Of a stretch of 59,530 nt of DNA, positions 9,498 through 18,807 are shown piece after piece. The DNA is from a bacterium BMS3Abin03. GTDB taxonomy: Bacteria > Bacteroidota > Ignavibacteria > Ignavibacteriales > Ignavibacteriaceae. Numbering within the stretch: the stretch's first letter is position 1; every line of letters starts with the position of its first letter. The stretch covers positions 1 through 59,530 of the forward strand of contig JAJDNK010000296.1 in assembly GCA_022340715.1 (NCBI GenBank). Reading direction: 5' to 3'. Under the pieces are notes generated by a model. It made no database searches. It had not been told where the DNA came from and worked only from the letters and a program-made list of their open reading frames with translations. The position numbers and the translations under genes were made by a program.

Positions 9498-10388
9498 ATG
9501 ATTGAGGTACAAAACCTGGTAAAAGAATTTCAGCACACCTTTGCTGTCGATGATATTTCTTTCAGTGTAAAATCGGGCACTATTTTTGGCCTTCTAGGAC
9601 CAAATGGTGCTGGGAAAACTACAACTATCCGAACTGTATTAAATATAATCAAACCAACATCCGGCAAAGTTTTATTCAACGGCGAACCAATTAAAAAAGA
9701 TTTTCTAAACAAGATTGGTTATCTGCCCGAAGAAAGAGGTTTGTACAAAAAAAGTAAAGTAATAGATGTAATCGTATATTTCGCGCAGCTTAAAAATATG
9801 AGTCGTACACAAGCTATAAGTGAAGCGGATACCTGGCTAAACAGATTAAATATTAAGCAATATCGCAACAACAAGCTTGAAGAATTATCAAAAGGAAACC
9901 AGCAAAAGATACAATTTATTACGGCAGTGATTCATAATCCTGATCTGATGATATTCGATGAACCATTTGCCGGATTCGATCCGATCAATCAACAAGAGAT
10001 ACGAGAACTTATTTTTTCTTTCATTTCAGCGGGAAAAATAATCATTCTTTCCACACATCAGATGGAAACCGCAGAAAAATTGTGTTCTGAAATATTCCTT
10101 ATTAATAAAGGTAAGAAAGTTACAAGCGGAAATCTTGCACGTATTAAAAGAGAATTCGGCGGTAATCATGTTGAAATTAAGTTTAACGGAAATGCTTCTT
10201 TTCTTTCATCTATGAATGAAGTTGTCAAGCTCGACACATATAATAACTATGCTGAAATTGAATTAAAGGATGAAGTAGAACCTTCAGTATTCTTAAAACA
10301 AATTATTGATAAAATAGAACTCACACATTTTTCAGTAATTGAACCAACTCTGAACAGCATATTTATTAACTTAATCGAACAAAACTAA
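9498..10388 (+). CDS. ABC transporter ATP-binding protein (NatA/ABC-2 exporter type)
   Basis: Nucleotide-binding subunit of an ABC-2 type exporter. It has 296 aa with Walker A GPNGAGKTT at about residues 33-41, Q-loop region LPEERGLYKKSKV, ABC signature ELSKGNQQKIQF, Walker B LMIFDEPFAGFDP and switch histidine in STHQMETAEK. The C-terminal 80 residues form the accessory domain common in NatA-like proteins. Nine bases separate it from the permease gene, so the two act together. The substrate is unknown; related pairs export Na+, drugs or lipids. Confidence 0.93.
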   Translation: MIEVQNLVKEFQHTFAVDDISFSVKSGTIFGLLGPNGAGKTTTIRTVLNIIKPTSGKVLFNGEPIKKDFLNKIGYLPEERGLYKKSKVIDVIVYFAQLKNMSRTQAISEADTWLNRLNIKQYRNNKLEELSKGNQQKIQFITAVIHNPDLMIFDEPFAGFDPINQQEIRELIFSFISAGKIIILSTHQMETAEKLCSEIFLINKGKKVTSGNLARIKREFGGNHVEIKFNGNASFLSSMNEVVKLDTYNNYAEIELKDEVEPSVFLKQIIDKIELTHFSVIEPTLNSIFINLIEQN

Positions 10389-10397
10389 AAGAACACG

Positions 10398-11642
10398 ATG
10401 AAAAAAATTTTAACGATTGCAAAGTGGGAATATATTGAAAAGCTTAAGACTAAAGCATTCATTATATCTTTAATTATTACGCCACTCATTATTATAGGAT
10501 TTTCAATCCTTCCAACACTTCTTTCTAACAAGGAAGAATTAAGAACTAAAGCAATTGGTGTTGTAGATCCTTCCGGTGAATATTTCAACCAGTTAAATTC
10601 AGAACTTAAGAAATACACAATAGACAACGGACAACCGAATTATATACTTCTGAACCTCACTACAGGAGGAAAAACAATAGATGAATTAAAATCTGAAGCT
10701 GATAAGAAAGTATTGGAAAACAAAATAGAAGGTTACCTCCTTATTAAATATGGCAGTACTGACTCAATGTCGATTGAATACAGGAGTGAAAATTTCGGTA
10801 GTTTCCGCGATCTTGGTCGTTTTGAAGAAAAAATAAATAAGATAAGAATCGATAATGAACTTTTAAAAAAAGGAATAGATCCTGAAGTTGCTAGCGTTAT
10901 TCAGAATAATATTGAGCTTCAACAAATTAAAATTGAAAAAAGTGGTAAGGAAGGTAAACAGGATTTTCTTGTTGTTTTCTTCTCGGCATTTATTTTCATT
11001 CTATTATTAATGATGATGGTAATTTACTCCGGACAATTACTTGTACGCAGTTTAATTGAGGAAAAATCCAACCGGCTGATAGAAATATTAATATCGAGCT
11101 GCTCCCCGGAAGAGCTTCTTACCGGAAAAATATTAGGTCTTAGTGCATTAGGATTAACGCAGATTATAATATGGTCTTTTATAGGAATTAGTCTCGTTGG
11201 CGGTGCTGTTATTCCACCGGAAGCATTTGAAAACATACTTCCAATGCTTGTTTATTTCATTCTCGGATTTCTTTTTTACACTACAATCTTTGTCGGAATC
11301 GGCTCTATTGTCAACACGGAGCAGGAAGCTCAGCAGATGACAACTTACATAAGTCTGATATTGGTAATGCCAATAGTAATAGCGGTTTCAGCAATTCAAA
11401 ATCCGGATACAATGATTGTTAAGGTGTTTTCTTACATTCCTCTAACAATTCCATCAATCATGCTCCTGAGATTTAAAGTTGCTCCCGTTCCGGTATCAGA
11501 TATAATAATCACACTTGCTATTTTGATTCTATCGATTTTGATAACACTTAAAATTGCTGCAAAAATCTTCAGAATTGGAATTCTCTCATATGGTAAAAGA
11601 CCTACGATAAATGAACTTATTAGTTGGACGAGAGAAAAATAG
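10398..11642 (+). CDS. ABC-2 type exporter permease (NatB-like)
   Basis: Membrane partner of the preceding ATPase, 414 aa. One membrane segment near the N terminus (about residues 22-42, SLIITPLIIIGFSILPTLL) is followed by a large extracytoplasmic domain (about 45-190) and then five or six membrane segments from about 195 to 395, beginning FLVVFFSAFIFILLLMMMV. This is the standard ABC2_membrane_3/NatB layout. The loop LVRSLIEEKSNRLIEILISSC is the conserved cytoplasmic coupling region. The transported substrate cannot be told from sequence. Confidence 0.9.
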   Translation: MKKILTIAKWEYIEKLKTKAFIISLIITPLIIIGFSILPTLLSNKEELRTKAIGVVDPSGEYFNQLNSELKKYTIDNGQPNYILLNLTTGGKTIDELKSEADKKVLENKIEGYLLIKYGSTDSMSIEYRSENFGSFRDLGRFEEKINKIRIDNELLKKGIDPEVASVIQNNIELQQIKIEKSGKEGKQDFLVVFFSAFIFILLLMMMVIYSGQLLVRSLIEEKSNRLIEILISSCSPEELLTGKILGLSALGLTQIIIWSFIGISLVGGAVIPPEAFENILPMLVYFILGFLFYTTIFVGIGSIVNTEQEAQQMTTYISLILVMPIVIAVSAIQNPDTMIVKVFSYIPLTIPSIMLLRFKVAPVPVSDIIITLAILILSILITLKIAAKIFRIGILSYGKRPTINELISWTREK

Positions 11643-11738
11643 AGCTTTAGTAATATCTTCCGGTTTGATATATACATCTCATTCGATATTTTGACTTTAT
11701 ATTATTGATTATTATTTATTTGCCGAATAACTTTTTAT

Positions 11739-12713
11739 ATGCTAATATTTTCATCGGCATTAGCAGCAATCATTCCAATGACTGCTTATCTCATTATCAT
11801 CTGGAGATTTGACCGCTACGACAGGGAACCATTCAAGCTGGTCCTTCAAAATTATTTATGGGGATCAATCGGTGCAATAATTTTTGCAATACTTGGTGGA
11901 TTGGTCTTCTCATCGTTTCTTTCAATATTTGTAACAAATAAGGAAGAACTTGGATACCTCGGAACTGTTGTTACGGCACCAATAGTTGAAGAAGTTACTA
12001 AGGGAGTATTTCTTCTAATCACCGTAACCAACAAAAGATTTGATAATATGACTGATGGAATTGTGTACGGCGGTGCAATTGGCCTTGGATTCGGAATGAC
12101 AGAAAATTTTCTTTACTTTATTTCGTATGGAACAACCATATCAGGCTGGATTTCAATTGTAATTATACGCACAATGTTTTCTGCTGTAATGCATTGCGTA
12201 TCTACTGCCACATTCGGTGCTTTTCTTGGCTATTCAAAATTCAAAAGAAATACTCTTAGATTTTCATTGCCTTTTGTAGGCTTAATAATTGCGATACTAA
12301 TTCATTTTTCATGGAACTTCATGGTAAGCTTTAAATCAACTGCCTTACTGGGATTTCTGTTTTTGGCTATTACAATTATTATCTTTATTGCTATTTTTTC
12401 AGCATCGGTTTTAGGAGAGAAAAAAATTATTTTTAACGAGCTTTTAGCTGAGGTTGATCTAAACGTTATTCCTTTATCTCATTTAACCATTCTTAGTTCA
12501 ACCAGCAGAAATGCAAAGGGATGGATTGATGAACGTATTCGGAAGCAGTATATAAAAGCAGCAACAACTTTGGCATTCAGAAAAGTACAACTGAAAGAAT
12601 CTAAAGGAAACAGCAGAAAATATTACGAATATGAAGTTGAAAACTACAGGCAATTTATCAAAAATCTTTTTATATCAATTAATGAAAAAATTGCATATAA
12701 AAAATCTGTATAA
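11739..12713 (+). CDS. PrsW-like intramembrane metalloprotease
   Basis: Multi-pass membrane protein of 324 aa resembling the PrsW family (founder: the Bacillus anti-sigma factor protease). The diagnostic motifs are in membrane helices: APIVEEVTKG (paired glutamates), FGMTENFLYF, MHCVSTATFGAFLGY and IHFSWNF (histidines). About seven helices cover residues 1-225; the C-terminal 100 residues are soluble and charged. It follows the exporter pair with a 96-bp gap. No anti-sigma factor gene is adjacent, so its substrate is unknown. Confidence 0.85.
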   Translation: MLIFSSALAAIIPMTAYLIIIWRFDRYDREPFKLVLQNYLWGSIGAIIFAILGGLVFSSFLSIFVTNKEELGYLGTVVTAPIVEEVTKGVFLLITVTNKRFDNMTDGIVYGGAIGLGFGMTENFLYFISYGTTISGWISIVIIRTMFSAVMHCVSTATFGAFLGYSKFKRNTLRFSLPFVGLIIAILIHFSWNFMVSFKSTALLGFLFLAITIIIFIAIFSASVLGEKKIIFNELLAEVDLNVIPLSHLTILSSTSRNAKGWIDERIRKQYIKAATTLAFRKVQLKESKGNSRKYYEYEVENYRQFIKNLFISINEKIAYKKSV

Positions 12714-12748
12714 TCGAAATTGGTATTTATTGATCGGGATATCTTATC

Positions 12749-13324
12749 ATGGGTAAAGTTGGAATATTCGGTGGTACATTTGATCCGATCCATAATGGAC
12801 ATCTTATCACTACTCAATCTGTAAGAGAGCTAAGAAATCTTGATAAAATTATATTCGTTCCTTCATTTGTATCTCCACATAAACCAAATATCAAATCTGC
12901 AAGTCCCAAACACAGACTGAATATGATAAAACTTGCTATTGAAGGAGTTGATTTTTTTGATTATTCGGAATATGAAATTGATAAAGGAGGAATTTCCTAC
13001 ACAGTCGATACGCTTCAGGAGTTTAAAAAGAGATATGATGAACTTGAGTTTATTATCGGCTATGATAATATTTTTACATTTCATACCTGGAAAAATCCGG
13101 ATGAAATATTGGAACTCGCAAAGATTATTGTATTAAAAAGAAAATCGTCCATACCACGTTCATTTATAGATAAGTTTGTAAAAGCGGCAACGTTCGTACA
13201 AACAAGGGGAATCGAAATAAGTGCAACAGATATCCGTGAGAGAGTTAAAAAAGGAATGCCAATCAATTTTCTTGTCCCCGAAAAAGTTAAGGAATATATT
13301 TACAAGAACAATTTATACGGATAA
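12749..13324 (+). CDS. nadD: Nicotinate-nucleotide adenylyltransferase
   Basis: Adenylates nicotinate mononucleotide in NAD synthesis. It has 191 aa. The nucleotidyltransferase signature GIFGGTFDPIHNGHL covers residues 5-19 and the C-terminal (S/T)xTxIR equivalent is ISATDIRERVKKG. Internal KPNIKSASPKHRLNMIKLA and GGISYTVDTLQ are typical of NadD rather than of phosphopantetheine adenylyltransferase. The next gene starts 4 bp after its stop. Confidence 0.95.
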   Translation: MGKVGIFGGTFDPIHNGHLITTQSVRELRNLDKIIFVPSFVSPHKPNIKSASPKHRLNMIKLAIEGVDFFDYSEYEIDKGGISYTVDTLQEFKKRYDELEFIIGYDNIFTFHTWKNPDEILELAKIIVLKRKSSIPRSFIDKFVKAATFVQTRGIEISATDIRERVKKGMPINFLVPEKVKEYIYKNNLYG

Positions 13325-13328
13325 ACTG

Positions 13329-14252
13329 ATGAAAATTCTTGTTACAGGTGGAGCCGGTTTTATTGCTTCACATGTTGCTGATGCATTTATTGAAGATAAA
13401 CACGATGTCGTAATCCTCGATGATCTTTCAACAGGATTTGAAAAAAATGTGAATTCTAAAGCAAAGTTTGTAAAAATGCATATCTGTGATAAAGAAATTG
13501 CCAGATTATTTGAAGAAGAAAAATTCGATGCAGTAAATCATCATGCGGCACAGATGGATGTTCGTCGTTCAGTTAAAGATCCAGCCTTTGATGCAACAAC
13601 AAATATCCTAGGAACAATAAATCTTCTCCAAAACTCAGTTAAATATGGAGTGAAAAAATTTATATTTGCATCAACTGGTGGTGCTGTTTACGGAGAACAG
13701 GAGTACTTCCCTGCTGATGAAAAACACCCGATGAATCCTCTTTCTCCCTATGGAATATCAAAATTAAGCGTTGAAAAATATCTTTATTTCTATTACAATG
13801 AATACAAATTAAATCATACTATTCTCAGGTATGCAAACATTTATGGTCCACGACAAAATCCATTTGGTGAAGCAGGAGTAGTTGCAATTTTCTCAAATAA
13901 ACTATTAAAAGGTGAGCAACCGGTAATTAACGGAACCGGCAAACAAACACGCGATTATGTTTTTGTGAAAGACGTTGTAAAAGCAAATCTTCTGACATTG
14001 AATGATGATAAAAGCGATATATATAATGTTGGGACAGGTATTGAAACAAATGTCAATGATCTTTTTAAAACATTAAATGGAATAGTCGGCAAAGGACAGG
14101 TAGAAAAACATGGTCCTGCAGCAGCCGGAGAACAATGGAGAAGCGTTATTACCTCCGAAAAACTTTTAAGAAAATTTAACTGGAAACCTGGAACAACTTT
14201 GGATAAAGGTTTAGAAGAAACAGTAGATTATTTTAAAAATAATCTTGTTTGA
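13329..14252 (+). CDS. NAD-dependent sugar epimerase/dehydratase (UDP-glucose 4-epimerase type)
   Basis: Extended short-chain dehydrogenase of 307 aa acting on a nucleotide sugar, as in surface polysaccharide precursor synthesis. The NAD-binding motif GGAGFIASH is at 7-15, the catalytic Ser/Thr at 115-116 (ASTGGAVYGE) and YxxxK at Y141/K145 (PYGISKLSVEK). RYANIYGPRQNPFGEAGVV is the usual substrate-domain block. The chosen ATG at 13329 is 4 bp after nadD and begins directly with the Rossmann strand; a longer reading from 13221 would overlap nadD by 104 bp and is rejected. Which sugar it uses is not decided by sequence. Confidence 0.92.
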   Translation: MKILVTGGAGFIASHVADAFIEDKHDVVILDDLSTGFEKNVNSKAKFVKMHICDKEIARLFEEEKFDAVNHHAAQMDVRRSVKDPAFDATTNILGTINLLQNSVKYGVKKFIFASTGGAVYGEQEYFPADEKHPMNPLSPYGISKLSVEKYLYFYYNEYKLNHTILRYANIYGPRQNPFGEAGVVAIFSNKLLKGEQPVINGTGKQTRDYVFVKDVVKANLLTLNDDKSDIYNVGTGIETNVNDLFKTLNGIVGKGQVEKHGPAAAGEQWRSVITSEKLLRKFNWKPGTTLDKGLEETVDYFKNNLV

Positions 14253-14263
14253 TTTTTTTAGTA

Positions 14264-15214
14264 ATGCAGAAAGAACTTGTAGAAAAATTATTCAGCAACA
14301 ATCACAGGGCAGTTGCACGTTCTATTTCAATCATAGAATCGGATAATTTACAATCTGCAGAACTATTAAAAACTATTTACACACGGGTTGGTAATGCATA
14401 TCGCATAGGAATCACCGGTCCCCCTGGTGCCGGTAAAAGTACCATCACAAATCAACTTACAAAACTTTACAGGAAGCAAAATAAAAAAGTAGGAATTATT
14501 GCCGTCGATCCAACAAGTCCTTTTACTGGCGGTGCATTGCTTGGCGATCGTGTACGTATGTCTGAAATTGGAATGGATGACGGGGTTTTTATTAGAAGTA
14601 TGGCAACACGCGGCAGTCTGGGTGGATTAAGCAAACGTGCAATCGATGCAGCTGATGTTCTTGATGCAGCAGGATTCGATCTCGTAATTTTTGAAACAGT
14701 TGGCGTTGGTCAATCGGAGCTGGATATTGCTGAAGCGGCAGATACTACTGTTGTAATCTTAGTTCCTGAATCCGGAGATGCCGTCCAGGCAATGAAAGCT
14801 GGTTTAATGGAAATAGCAGACTTTATAGTGATGAATAAAAGTGATCGCCCCGGATCTCAACAGGCAATTGCGTCACTTCAGACTATTTTGATGATGAGAG
14901 ATCATGATGAAAAAAGCTGGATGATGAATATTATAAAATCTGTTGCCTCTGAAAATACCGGTATAGAGGAAATTGCAAGTGAGATAGAGAGACATCATAA
15001 TTATATAAAGGGAAAAAAGCTTTTTATTAAAGGTAGAGAACGAAGAATGAAAAAAAGGATAAAGGATATTGTTGAGAATAAAATAAAAGATGAATTATGG
15101 AGTACAAACAGTGAAAATTATTTAACTTCCTCATTAGAAAAAGTTGTATTAGGAAATTTATCTCCCTATCATATAGCCGAAGAAATTATTGATAATTTCA
15201 AAAATCAGAACTAG
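14264..15214 (+). CDS. meaB: Methylmalonyl-CoA mutase-associated GTPase MeaB
   Basis: G3E-type GTPase that guards and loads B12 into methylmalonyl-CoA mutase. From the ATG at 14264 it has 316 aa; a TTG at 14249 overlapping the epimerase stop is possible but weaker. Walker A is GPPGAGKST at 52-60. Further blocks are VDPTSPFTGGALLGDRVRM, the ATRGSLGG switch, ETVGVGQSE and the guanine-specificity motif MNKSD. No mutase gene is next to it, but a lone B12-binding subunit lies at 45520-45927. Older annotations call such genes argK. Confidence 0.94.
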   Translation: MQKELVEKLFSNNHRAVARSISIIESDNLQSAELLKTIYTRVGNAYRIGITGPPGAGKSTITNQLTKLYRKQNKKVGIIAVDPTSPFTGGALLGDRVRMSEIGMDDGVFIRSMATRGSLGGLSKRAIDAADVLDAAGFDLVIFETVGVGQSELDIAEAADTTVVILVPESGDAVQAMKAGLMEIADFIVMNKSDRPGSQQAIASLQTILMMRDHDEKSWMMNIIKSVASENTGIEEIASEIERHHNYIKGKKLFIKGRERRMKKRIKDIVENKIKDELWSTNSENYLTSSLEKVVLGNLSPYHIAEEIIDNFKNQN

Positions 15215-15273
15215 AGTAGGTTCAAAACTTTAATCATATTCATTTTTCTATTGCCGATAGATAAGGATACTTT

Positions 15274-16437
15274 ATGAATTCAACAGACTCACCATTTATA
15301 GCTGAATTAACTGAAGATCAGCTCATAATTCGCGATACGATAAGGGAATTTGCTGAAAATAAAATTCGTCCTGTAATTATGGAACTTGATGAATCTCAAA
15401 GCTTCCCGAGAGAATTATTAAGAGAACTTGGAGAATTGGGATTCCTGGGAATAATTTTTCCTGAAGAATACGGTGGTGCAGGCCTGGGTTATGTTGAGTT
15501 TGAAATTATCATCGAAGAACTGGCACGTGTTGATCCTTCTATTGCATTATCCGTTGCCGCACATAATGGATTATGCACTAATCACTTATTCAGATTTGCT
15601 AATGAAGAACAAAAGAAAAAGTATATTCCTGATCTTGCTTCAGGTAAAAAAATTGGTGCCTGGGCATTAACCGAACCGGCTTCCGGAAGCGACGCTGCAG
15701 GATTACGAACAGTCGCAGAGAAAAAAAACGATCACTATATATTAAATGGAACCAAGAATTTCATAACACACGGCAAATATGGTGAAATAGCCGTTGTGAT
15801 GACAATAACCGATAAAAATGAAGGAAAGAAAGGGATTAGTGCTTTTATACTGGAAAAGGGCATACCTGGTTTTTCCGCAGGGAAAAAAGAAAACAAGCTT
15901 GGCATGCGAGCCAGTGAAACCTCCCAACTGATTTTTGAAAACTGTATAGTACCTAAAGAAAATTTGATTGGAGAAGAAGGAATGGGATTTATCCAGGCAC
16001 TACAAATTCTTGAAGGCGGCCGAATCTCAATTGCATCTTTGAGTGTTGGTTTAGCTCAAGGATGTCTTGATGCTTCAATCAAATATTCCAAAGAAAGAAA
16101 ACAGTTCGGAAAACCAATTAGTGATTTTCAAGCCATTCAATTTAAACTTGCAGAAATACAAACAAATATTGAAGCTGCCAGAATGTTAACATTGCGGGCT
16201 GCATATCTTAAAGACAAAGGAATACCAAACAGAAAAGAAGCAGCAATGGCAAAATTGTTTGCAAGTGAAATTGCTGAAAAAGCTGCAAGTGAAGCAGTAC
16301 AAATTCATGGGGGATATGGATTTGTAAAAGATTATCCAGTCGAAAAGTTTTATCGCGATGTTAAACTATTAACTATCGGTGAAGGTACTTCGGAAATTCA
16401 AAGAATTGTTATTGCCAGGGATTTACTCAAAAATTAG
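15274..16437 (+). CDS. Acyl-CoA dehydrogenase
   Basis: FAD flavoprotein of 387 aa that forms the alpha,beta double bond of an acyl-CoA. Visible landmarks are the [13 protein letters not shown] signature (about residues 131-143), the FAD/substrate block [40 protein letters not shown], and the catalytic Glu near the C terminus in [10 protein letters not shown]. It most resembles short-chain or isovaleryl-type dehydrogenases. The 47-bp gap to the acyl-CoA carboxylase beta gene suggests cotranscription, as in branched-chain or leucine breakdown. Chain-length preference is inference. Confidence 0.93.
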   Translation: MNSTDSPFIAELTEDQLIIRDTIREFAENKIRPVIMELDESQSFPRELLRELGELGFLGIIFPEEYGGAGLGYVEFEIIIEELARVDPSIALSVAAHNGLCTNHLFRFANEEQKKKYIPDLASGKKIGAWALTEPASGSDAAGLRTVAEKKNDHYILNGTKNFITHGKYGEIAVVMTITDKNEGKKGISAFILEKGIPGFSAGKKENKLGMRASETSQLIFENCIVPKENLIGEEGMGFIQALQILEGGRISIASLSVGLAQGCLDASIKYSKERKQFGKPISDFQAIQFKLAEIQTNIEAARMLTLRAAYLKDKGIPNRKEAAMAKLFASEIAEKAASEAVQIHGGYGFVKDYPVEKFYRDVKLLTIGEGTSEIQRIVIARDLLKN

Positions 16438-16484
16438 ATTCTGATTATTTATAACGTGAACACGGGAATTCCAAATAAACTAAA

Positions 16485-18140
16485 ATGAAATCAATAGGCA
16501 AAAAAATAAAAGAAACTCCGGATAGCTTAAAAAAACAGGATTACCAGAAAGAACTTTTGCGTAAGCTAAATGCTCTTAAGTCACAAGTAATGCTTGGCGG
16601 TGGCAAAAAAGCGATCGAACGTCAGAAATCTAAAGGTAAACTTACAGCGCGTGAAAGGATTGATCTTTTAATTGACAATCCAAAAGAATTTTTTGAATTG
16701 AGCACATTTGCAGCCCAGGATATGTACGAAGAATTCGGTGGGGCACCTTCTGCCGGAACCGTTTACGGAATCGGAAGGATACACGGAAAATATTGTGTGA
16801 TTGTTGCAAACGATGCAACCGTAAAAGCTGGTGCGTGGTTTCCTATAACGGCAAAGAAAAATTTGCGTGCTCAGGAAATTGCGATGGAAAATCATTTACC
16901 GATAATTTACCTTGTTGATAGTGCGGGTGTATTTCTTCCTATGCAGGATGAAATCTTTCCCGACAAAGAACACTTTGGAAGGATATTTCGTAATAATGCA
17001 ATAATGTCTTCGAAAGGAATTCCGCAAATTGCTGCAATAATGGGTTCTTGTGTCGCAGGAGGTGCTTACCTCCCTATTATGAGCGATGAAGCATTGATCG
17101 TTGAAGGAGAAGGATCAGTATTTCTTGCCGGCTCTCATCTGGTAAGAGCCGCAATAGGAGAAAAAATAGATAATGAAAACCTTGGCGGTGCAAAGGTTCA
17201 ATCTAATATTTCCGGTGTTACTGATTACATAATGAAAGATGATAAAGAATGCCTGGAACAAATAAGAAGTCTTATTGAAAAATTTGGCGAGACTGATAAA
17301 GCAGGTTTCAGCAGAATCGATTCCAAGCCCCCTGCTTTTGGTTCGACAGAAATTTATAATATTCTGTCGGAAGATACACTTAAACCTTACGATACGTACG
17401 ATGTAATTGCAAGAATTGTTGATGAATCAAAAATTGATGAATACAAAGCTGGTTATGGCAAAACTATTATTACAGCTTACGCAAGAATCGATGGCTGGGC
17501 AGTGGGTATTGTTGCAAATCAAAGAACAGTTTTAAAAACCGAGACAGGTGAAATGCAGGTAGGTGGAGTAATTTATTCCGACAGCGCAGATAAGGCAACA
17601 AGGTTTATTATGAACTGCAACCAGAAAAAAATTCCACTTCTATTTTTACAGGATGTAACAGGATTTATGGTGGGCAGTCGTGCTGAGCACGGAGGCATCA
17701 TAAAAGACGGGGCAAAAATGGTGAATGCTGTTGCGAACTCAGTTGTACCAAAGATTACAGTAATTGTTGGTAATTCCTTTGGTGCAGGCAATTATGCAAT
17801 GTGTGGAAAGGCGTACGATCCCCGATTTATTTTTGCTTATCCTAATGCAAAAATTGCAGTTATGGGAGGTTCACAGGCCAGCAGTGTTCTTCTCGATATT
17901 AAGTTAAAGCAGGCAGAGAAAAACGATGAACATTTTAGTGAAGAAGAAAAGAAAAAATTATTGGATGAAATTTCAAAAGCTTACGATGAAAAGAATAATC
18001 CTGTTTATGCTGCTGCAAGATTGTGGATAGATGAAATAATTGATCCTGCTGAAACAAGAAAATATATTTCTATGGCAATTGAAGCTGCAAATAATAATCC
18101 GGAAATGCCTAGGTTCAATCCGGGAGTGATACAGACGTAA
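16485..18140 (+). CDS. Acyl-CoA carboxylase carboxyltransferase (beta) subunit, methylcrotonyl/propionyl-CoA type
   Basis: Carboxyltransferase half of a biotin-dependent acyl-CoA carboxylase; 551 aa with two crotonase-like halves. The N half contains TARERIDLLID and DSAGVFLPMQDEIFPDKEHFGR; the C half holds FLQDVTGFMVGSRAEHGG and the NSFGAGNYAMCGKAYDPRF block. The block MGSCVAGGAYLPIMSDEALIVEG and the overall spacing resemble methylcrotonyl-CoA carboxylase beta (MccB) more than PccB. No biotin-carrying alpha subunit is in the window. With the upstream acyl-CoA dehydrogenase it fits leucine/isovalerate breakdown, though a propionyl-CoA role with MeaB cannot be excluded. Confidence 0.92.
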   Translation: MKSIGKKIKETPDSLKKQDYQKELLRKLNALKSQVMLGGGKKAIERQKSKGKLTARERIDLLIDNPKEFFELSTFAAQDMYEEFGGAPSAGTVYGIGRIHGKYCVIVANDATVKAGAWFPITAKKNLRAQEIAMENHLPIIYLVDSAGVFLPMQDEIFPDKEHFGRIFRNNAIMSSKGIPQIAAIMGSCVAGGAYLPIMSDEALIVEGEGSVFLAGSHLVRAAIGEKIDNENLGGAKVQSNISGVTDYIMKDDKECLEQIRSLIEKFGETDKAGFSRIDSKPPAFGSTEIYNILSEDTLKPYDTYDVIARIVDESKIDEYKAGYGKTIITAYARIDGWAVGIVANQRTVLKTETGEMQVGGVIYSDSADKATRFIMNCNQKKIPLLFLQDVTGFMVGSRAEHGGIIKDGAKMVNAVANSVVPKITVIVGNSFGAGNYAMCGKAYDPRFIFAYPNAKIAVMGGSQASSVLLDIKLKQAEKNDEHFSEEEKKKLLDEISKAYDEKNNPVYAAARLWIDEIIDPAETRKYISMAIEAANNNPEMPRFNPGVIQT

Positions 18141-18150
18141 TATAAATGTT

Positions 18151-18807
18151 ATGATGACTACCTATCATTTCAGAATCATCTTACTATTCTTTTTATTATC
18201 AATTCCGGGATTACCCCAACAAAGCAAACTTTCCAGAGCAGTAAATCATTTATCAGAATTTATAGCCTCGGATAGTTTTAAAGAACTTAAAAGAACTAAT
18301 GATGATCTGACTTTAGTAGATTCGATTTACCTTAGAGCCGTCAATATTGCCAACAAAGATTACTCGGAAGCTTTGTTAGCAACAACATTTACAACAATAC
18401 CTTACAGGGAAGTTCCTATAGTAGTCCCATTAATCAAATCGTTAATTTATTATCCTTTGGTTTCTGCTGATGATTCAACTTTTAAAAAGAAAAATCGAAA
18501 TCTACCGAGACAATTATTTATCGATTCTCCTGATAATGATTATGGCGATCTTGATAAACTGGCGCATTTTTTCGGAAATGCGTTCATCGGTTACTCTGAG
18601 AACATCTTGGATTTATCTCATCTAATTGGTTATTTTGTGGAATCGTTTGAGGAGGATTTTAAGGTGGACTCAAGAGTCGATTACCGCGATCTCGATGTTA
18701 ATTCGTATGGCGATTATTTCGGTAAACTTTTAGAAAAGCATAATGAGCTTCTTCCTTCTCAGGTTATGTTAATTCGTTCACTCCGTTATTTTAATTTTGT
18801 GCAATGA
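18151..18807 (+). CDS. Exported protein of unknown function
   Basis: I do not recognise this 218-aa protein with certainty. It starts with a hydrophobic leader (residues 5-22, YHFRIILLFFLLSIPGLP) that looks like a signal peptide. The central segment DKLAHFFGNAFIGYSENILDL and the later RDLDVNSYGDYFG recall the DKxxHF...N..G pattern of small YfiM/DUF2279-type envelope proteins; this is only a motif likeness. It lies 10 bp after the carboxylase gene, and its stop overlaps the next start (response regulator) by 4 bp, so it is part of the same transcript. Confidence 0.7.
   Translation: MMTTYHFRIILLFFLLSIPGLPQQSKLSRAVNHLSEFIASDSFKELKRTNDDLTLVDSIYLRAVNIANKDYSEALLATTFTTIPYREVPIVVPLIKSLIYYPLVSADDSTFKKKNRNLPRQLFIDSPDNDYGDLDKLAHFFGNAFIGYSENILDLSHLIGYFVESFEEDFKVDSRVDYRDLDVNSYGDYFGKLLEKHNELLPSQVMLIRSLRYFNFVQ

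Noticed and set aside
13221..13328. A longer N terminus for the sugar epimerase, starting at 13221 inside nadD
   Set aside because: It would overlap nadD by 104 bp and add 36 residues before the Rossmann start MKILVTGGAG; the ATG at 13329 fits the family.
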